Of a stretch of 35,567 nucleotides of DNA, positions 32,422-35,567 are shown in pieces. The stretch lies in contig JAUCGE010000024.1 in NCBI GenBank assembly GCA_030377965.1, forward strand, positions 1 to 35,567. The letters are read 5' to 3'. The notes beneath the pieces were generated by a model. The model worked only from the letters and a program-made list of their open reading frames with translations, was not told the origin of the DNA and did not search any database. The position numbers and the translations under genes are program-made. The stretch comes from Desulfobacterales bacterium HSG16 (GTDB lineage Bacteria > Desulfobacterota > Desulfobacteria > Desulfobacterales > HSG16). Every line of letters begins with the position of its first letter. Within the stretch, counting starts at the first letter, position 1.

Positions 32422-33984
32422 ATGAAAAGAGACAAGACGTATAAAACAACGGTATTGGTCATCGGCGGAGGTGCTACCGGAACCGGCATTGCCAGAGATC
32501 TGGCATTAAGAGGTGTCGAATGCATTCTTGCGGAACAGAAAGACATCAACGCTGGCGCGTCCGGAGGCAATCACGGCCTGCTTCACAGCGGGGGGCGTTA
32601 TGTGTCCAATGACGGGGCATCCGCTATTGAGTGCTGCGAAGAGGGCAGGCTGCTCAAAAAACTCGCACCTCATTGTATTGATGATACGGGCGGTCTGTTC
32701 ATAGCTGTCGAAGGGGATGATGAAAACTTCGCGGCAGATTTTCCCGGCATGTGCGAAAAGTGTAAAGTGCCGGTTCGCAAGCTCGATCTTGAAGAAGCAA
32801 AAGATCTGGAACCCACACTTTCAGACAAAATGATAGCAGCCTGCCAGGTGGAAGATGCTTCCATCGATCCTTTTATGCTCTCTCTGGAAAATATTTCACA
32901 CGCCCGACAATTGGGCGCTGCCTTATTGCGGTATCACAAAGTGGTCGGATTTACGCGAAAAGGGCGCAATGTGGAAAAAGTTCATCTTAAAAACACCCGC
33001 ACAGGCGAAAATGTAATAATTGAGGCAGATCATGTAATCAACGCTGCCGGTGCATGGGCGGGAGATGTAGCAGCTCTGGCCAATGCGATTTCCGCTGAGA
33101 TAATCTATTCCAAGGGAACCTTGCTGGTAACCAACAGCAGAATTACGAATCAGGTAGTAAACAGGCTCCGCCCTCCGGCAGACGGAGATATCCTGGTTCC
33201 AGGCGGTACAGTATCCATACTGGGAACCACATCCGTCCGCATCACGGCTCTGGACAATTTCGAGCCTACGGCAAAGGAAGTCGATCAGATAGTGGAAGAT
33301 GGAGCCATGATGATTCCGAGCCTGGAAAGTACCCGGTATGTCCGCGCTTATTGCGGAGTCAGACCCCTGATCAAAACAGCAGGTTCAAGTGACGACCGCT
33401 CGGTCAGCCGAGGTTTTGCCCTGATTGACCATCTTGAAAACGGCCTCGAAAATTTTATTACAATTGCCGGAGGTAAACTGACGACTTTCAGGCTGATGGC
33501 GGAAAAAGCCACTGATCTGGTATGCTCCAGACTTGGAGTGACAAATCCATGCATAACCCGAACAGAACCATTTCCCGCACCACGCGAAGGCCAGTGGACA
33601 AGACCTGGATTTGCGCCTAAAGTCTGGCTCGAAAAACACGACCCAAACGATGTTTTGCTGTGCGAGTGCGAGATGGTACCCAAAAGTGCCATAGACTGCA
33701 TTATCGAAGATATCCGTAAACAGGGCAACAAGCCCGATTTAAAAGCCATAGGGCTGAGAAGCCGTATAGGAAAAGGCTCATGCCAGGGTGCTTTCTGCGC
33801 TTTAAGGATAGCCGCTTACATGTATGACAAGAACGAACTTGATGATGATCATGGAATTTCCGATTTGAAGGATTTTTTAAACGAGCGGTGGAGAGGTGTT
33901 CACACTGTCCTGTGGGGTATGCCACTTATACAGGCAGAGCTTCAGGAAGCCCTGCACTGCGGGTTGCTCGGAATGGAGCATTGA
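32422..33984 (+). CDS. glpA: FAD-dependent glycerol-3-phosphate dehydrogenase, GlpA-like
   Basis: 520 residues. The N-terminus has the FAD-binding VLVIGGGATGTGIARDLALRG, then AGASGGNHGLLHSGGRYV, VINAAGAWAG and ITIAGGKLTTFRLMAEKATD, all typical of the GlpA/GlpD family. A C-terminal BFD-type [2Fe-2S] region (about 412-480) has LLCECE and GKGSCQGAFC. GlpA oxidises glycerol-3-phosphate to dihydroxyacetone phosphate at the membrane and passes electrons through GlpB and GlpC to quinone. No glpB or glpC follows; the next segment holds repeats. The subunit may use partners encoded elsewhere. The ribosome-binding site is modest (AGGAT/GAGAG). Confidence 0.9.
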   Translation: MKRDKTYKTTVLVIGGGATGTGIARDLALRGVECILAEQKDINAGASGGNHGLLHSGGRYVSNDGASAIECCEEGRLLKKLAPHCIDDTGGLFIAVEGDDENFAADFPGMCEKCKVPVRKLDLEEAKDLEPTLSDKMIAACQVEDASIDPFMLSLENISHARQLGAALLRYHKVVGFTRKGRNVEKVHLKNTRTGENVIIEADHVINAAGAWAGDVAALANAISAEIIYSKGTLLVTNSRITNQVVNRLRPPADGDILVPGGTVSILGTTSVRITALDNFEPTAKEVDQIVEDGAMMIPSLESTRYVRAYCGVRPLIKTAGSSDDRSVSRGFALIDHLENGLENFITIAGGKLTTFRLMAEKATDLVCSRLGVTNPCITRTEPFPAPREGQWTRPGFAPKVWLEKHDPNDVLLCECEMVPKSAIDCIIEDIRKQGNKPDLKAIGLRSRIGKGSCQGAFCALRIAAYMYDKNELDDDHGISDLKDFLNERWRGVHTVLWGMPLIQAELQEALHCGLLGMEH

Positions 33985-34020
33985 GAGAAAGTCTAAATAA
34001 ATCCCAGACTCATCCTGTAA

Positions 34021-34080
34021 GGAATTTCCAATAAATAAAATACCAGATATGGCAGGGCGGGGTTCCGTCCCCGCCATCTT
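34021..34080 (+). repeat. Dispersed palindromic repeat, copy B
   Basis: The segment begins GGAATTTCCAATAAATAAAA, continues TACCAGATATGGCAGG, and ends in the hairpin GGCGGGG (34056-34062) TTCCGT CCCCGCC (34069-34075). It aligns over nearly its full length with the reverse complement of 24449-24507. Being 36 bases after the GlpA-like stop, the GC-rich hairpin may also act in transcription termination. Confidence 0.78.
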
Positions 34081-34091
34081 TCTGGCAGAAA

Positions 34092-34243
34092 TAAGTACCT
34101 GATCATATATTATGTAACAATCCGTAGGGGCAATCCCTTGTGGTTGCCCTTTGCTGAAAATACAAAATGTTTCGTTTTCAAGCAGGGCAACCACAAGGGA
34201 TTGCCCCTGCGATAATATTAAAAAATTATTGGTCGGGTACTTA
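34092..34243. mobile_element. MITE-like element, copy 2 (TAAGTACC terminal inverted repeats)
   Basis: The left end is TAAGTACCTGATCATATATT and the right end read in reverse is TAAGTACCCGACCAATAATT. The left end closely matches the right end of copy 1, so it belongs to the same family. The inside is replaced by a long palindrome (34126-34208). It is 152 bases, non-coding, and ends 45 bases before the RNase T2-SNase start. With copy B of the other repeat it fills the 33985-34288 gap. Confidence 0.8.
34126..34208. repeat. Nested 25-bp perfect palindrome inside MITE copy 2
   Basis: The arms at 34126-34150 (starting AGGGGCAATCCCTTG) and 34184-34208 (starting AGGGCAACCACAAGG) are exact inverses, and the 33-base loop adds further pairing (TGCTGAAAA with TTTTCAAGCA). 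From memory this AGGGGCAATCCC...GGTTGCCC palindrome is widespread in environmental bacteria. Confidence 0.88.
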
Positions 34244-34288
34244 CCTTTATTTTATCTACTTGGAGGACATCGTAAGAGAGGTACGTAA

Positions 34289-35470
34289 ATGCGTAAAATA
34301 GTTTTATTGGTGATTGCCTGTCTATTATTTTCGTCATATTCAGCCGCATATGACCAGAAAAAATGTGACAGGGATATTCCCGGAGAATTCCATCATTACA
34401 AGCTTGCAATATCATTGTCTCAGGAATGGTGTATTGCAAATGACAGGCTGGAAGAAATGCAGTGTGATGTAGAGTTTATCGTTCATGGTTTATGGCCGCA
34501 ATGCCAAAAGGGTTATCCTTATAGATGTAAAAACTTTGATCCCGAACTAATTGATGATATCAATAAATCAGAGATATATAAATTCATGCCAAGTGATTTT
34601 CTGATCAGGCACGAATGGAAAACACATGGAACTTGTTCTGGGTTGAAACGATCTGAATATTTTAAAAAAGCGGCAGATTTTTACAGCAGCATTACTCTTC
34701 CTTCGTTCAAAGCAGGAGAATACAGCAAAGAAGCTGTTATGAAAAAAATTATTGAAGTCAACAAAGGATTTCTTGCCAGAGAAAACATTGAGTTGTGCTG
34801 CGATGAAAAGGGAAGAAAAAAAGATGACGATACATTGGATGAAATACGAATTTGTTTTTCAAAAGATGGCATACCCATAGAGTGCATGGAAAATGAAAAT
34901 AGCTGTAAGGATACTATTAAAATTCGTCGATTAAAAATGAGATCCGAAGATAAGTCCAGAGAAAAAGATGTAAGCTATGTTCTTTCAGGTGTAGTTAAAA
35001 AAGTGCTTGACGGAGATACACTTATAATCAGAAATGATAAGGGCGTGGAGTTTCCAATAAGATTATCAGATATGGATACTCCTGAACATCACTATGAAGC
35101 AGGATATAACAGAAAATGCCCCAGCGAACCTTTTAAAGAGCGTCCGGGCCAAATTTACGCTCAAGAAGCAACAAATGCATTAAGAAAACTGGCTCCTGCA
35201 GGTTCTGTAATCAGAGCTGAATGTTATGAAATAGGAATGTACGGCCGCTGTATATGCCATGTATTTGTCGGTGGAAAAAATTTGAATCTGGAGATGATAA
35301 AACAAGGATGGGCAATGGTTAATAAAAATCCAGAATGGGTACATGACCCGGAAAGCAGGAAAGCAGAGGCTGAAGCAAAAAAAAACAAAGCAGGGGTATG
35401 GCAGATTGACAACCCGGTTCATCCGAGTGACTGGCGCAGGAATTGCTGGAGAAACGGAATTTGCGACTGA
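34289..35470 (+). CDS. Secreted RNase T2 - staphylococcal-nuclease-like fusion protein
   Basis: 393 residues. A signal peptide (residues 1-20, MRKIVLLVIACLLFSSYSAA) directs export. Residues about 30-200 are an RNase T2 domain with both active-site segments: FIVHGLWPQ (H66) and HEWKTHGTC (H108, E109, H113). Many cysteines suggest disulfides. A charged linker (about 212-227) leads to an SNase domain (228-375) with DGDT (D241, D243), R258, D263 and E266 in IRLSDMDTPE, and R320 in MYGR, matching the Staphylococcus nuclease catalytic and calcium-binding residues. The protein should cut RNA and possibly DNA outside the cytoplasm. AGAGG precedes the ATG. MITE-like copies end 45 bases upstream and begin three bases downstream. 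Confidence 0.93.
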   Translation: MRKIVLLVIACLLFSSYSAAYDQKKCDRDIPGEFHHYKLAISLSQEWCIANDRLEEMQCDVEFIVHGLWPQCQKGYPYRCKNFDPELIDDINKSEIYKFMPSDFLIRHEWKTHGTCSGLKRSEYFKKAADFYSSITLPSFKAGEYSKEAVMKKIIEVNKGFLARENIELCCDEKGRKKDDDTLDEIRICFSKDGIPIECMENENSCKDTIKIRRLKMRSEDKSREKDVSYVLSGVVKKVLDGDTLIIRNDKGVEFPIRLSDMDTPEHHYEAGYNRKCPSEPFKERPGQIYAQEATNALRKLAPAGSVIRAECYEIGMYGRCICHVFVGGKNLNLEMIKQGWAMVNKNPEWVHDPESRKAEAEAKKNKAGVWQIDNPVHPSDWRRNCWRNGICD

Positions 35471-35473
35471 ACA

Positions 35474-35567
35474 TAAGTACCTATCCAATAAATTATAGAC
35501 ATTTTCTTAAGGGGGAAATGGATTATTGTAAAGAATCTGGTTCATCAGAAAAAGTTAAAAAATATAT
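35474..35567. mobile_element. MITE-like element, copy 3 (cut by the window edge)
   Basis: It starts TAAGTACCTATCCAATAAAT and follows copy 1 (14715 on) through GACATTTTCTTAA, GGGGGAA, ATGGATTATTGT and AAAAAGTTAAAAAATATA to the last base. Compared with copy 1 it lacks the nested palindrome, so it probably shows the original uninterrupted form. The right terminal repeat should lie just beyond the window. Confidence 0.8.

Noticed and set aside
1-35567. tRNA, rRNA, integrase or IS transposase genes
   Set aside because: None were recognised; the only mobile signals are non-coding repeats.

Overview
The window looks like part of a chromosome of an AT-rich, Gram-negative, signal-transduction-rich bacterium. 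The best guess is a member of Desulfobacterota (Desulfobacterales type). The reasons are the density of hybrid histidine kinases with MASE3, dCache_3-like, GAF2-like and PAS inputs, an anaerobic-type glycerol-3-phosphate dehydrogenase subunit, an AsmA/YdbH-like envelope protein, and a heavy load of short palindromic and heptameric repeats. This placement is inference; no rRNA or marker gene is present.

Layout. 65-640 (-) is a sugar N-acetyltransferase of the WbpD/WlbB type. 1008-14717 (+) is a tight series: a family 5 (peptide-type) solute-binding protein followed by five multidomain histidine kinases, several separated by 5-21 bp or overlapping by 4 bp. A TIR-bounded, MITE-like element (14715-14923) supplies the stop codon of the last kinase. 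15059-18118 (+) is a branched-chain amino acid type binding protein plus two permeases (livK, livH, livM) with no livG/livF ATPases. 18351-24311 (+) holds a very large REC-GAF-PAS-GAF-kinase-REC-HPt protein, a small soluble REC-kinase and a REC-HD-GYP cyclic-di-GMP phosphodiesterase. 24553-26190 (+) is a poorly known protein with GalT/HIT-like features. A decayed kinase fragment follows, then on the minus strand a PilZ protein, a DUF1318 (YdbL-like) lipoprotein, a giant AsmA/YdbH-like protein and a metallo-beta-lactamase-fold hydrolase. 32422-33984 (+) is a GlpA-like dehydrogenase. 34289-35470 (+) is a secreted RNase T2-SNase fusion bracketed by two copies of the MITE-like family.

How the genes may work together. 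Seven kinases and two transport-type binding proteins feed a region with only one classical output regulator, the HD-GYP protein, and a nearby PilZ receptor. The simplest reading is a multi-input phosphorelay converging on cyclic-di-GMP. Five of the kinases end in a similar helical C-terminal module of about 60 residues and look like products of local duplication, and a relic kinase fragment shows loss as well as gain.

The most unusual items are the RNase T2-SNase fusion between related mobile repeats, the in-frame tandem repeats and a palindrome lodged inside kinase genes, the stop codon created within a repeat at the end of the binding-protein gene, and the transporter genes lacking ATPases inside a kinase array.
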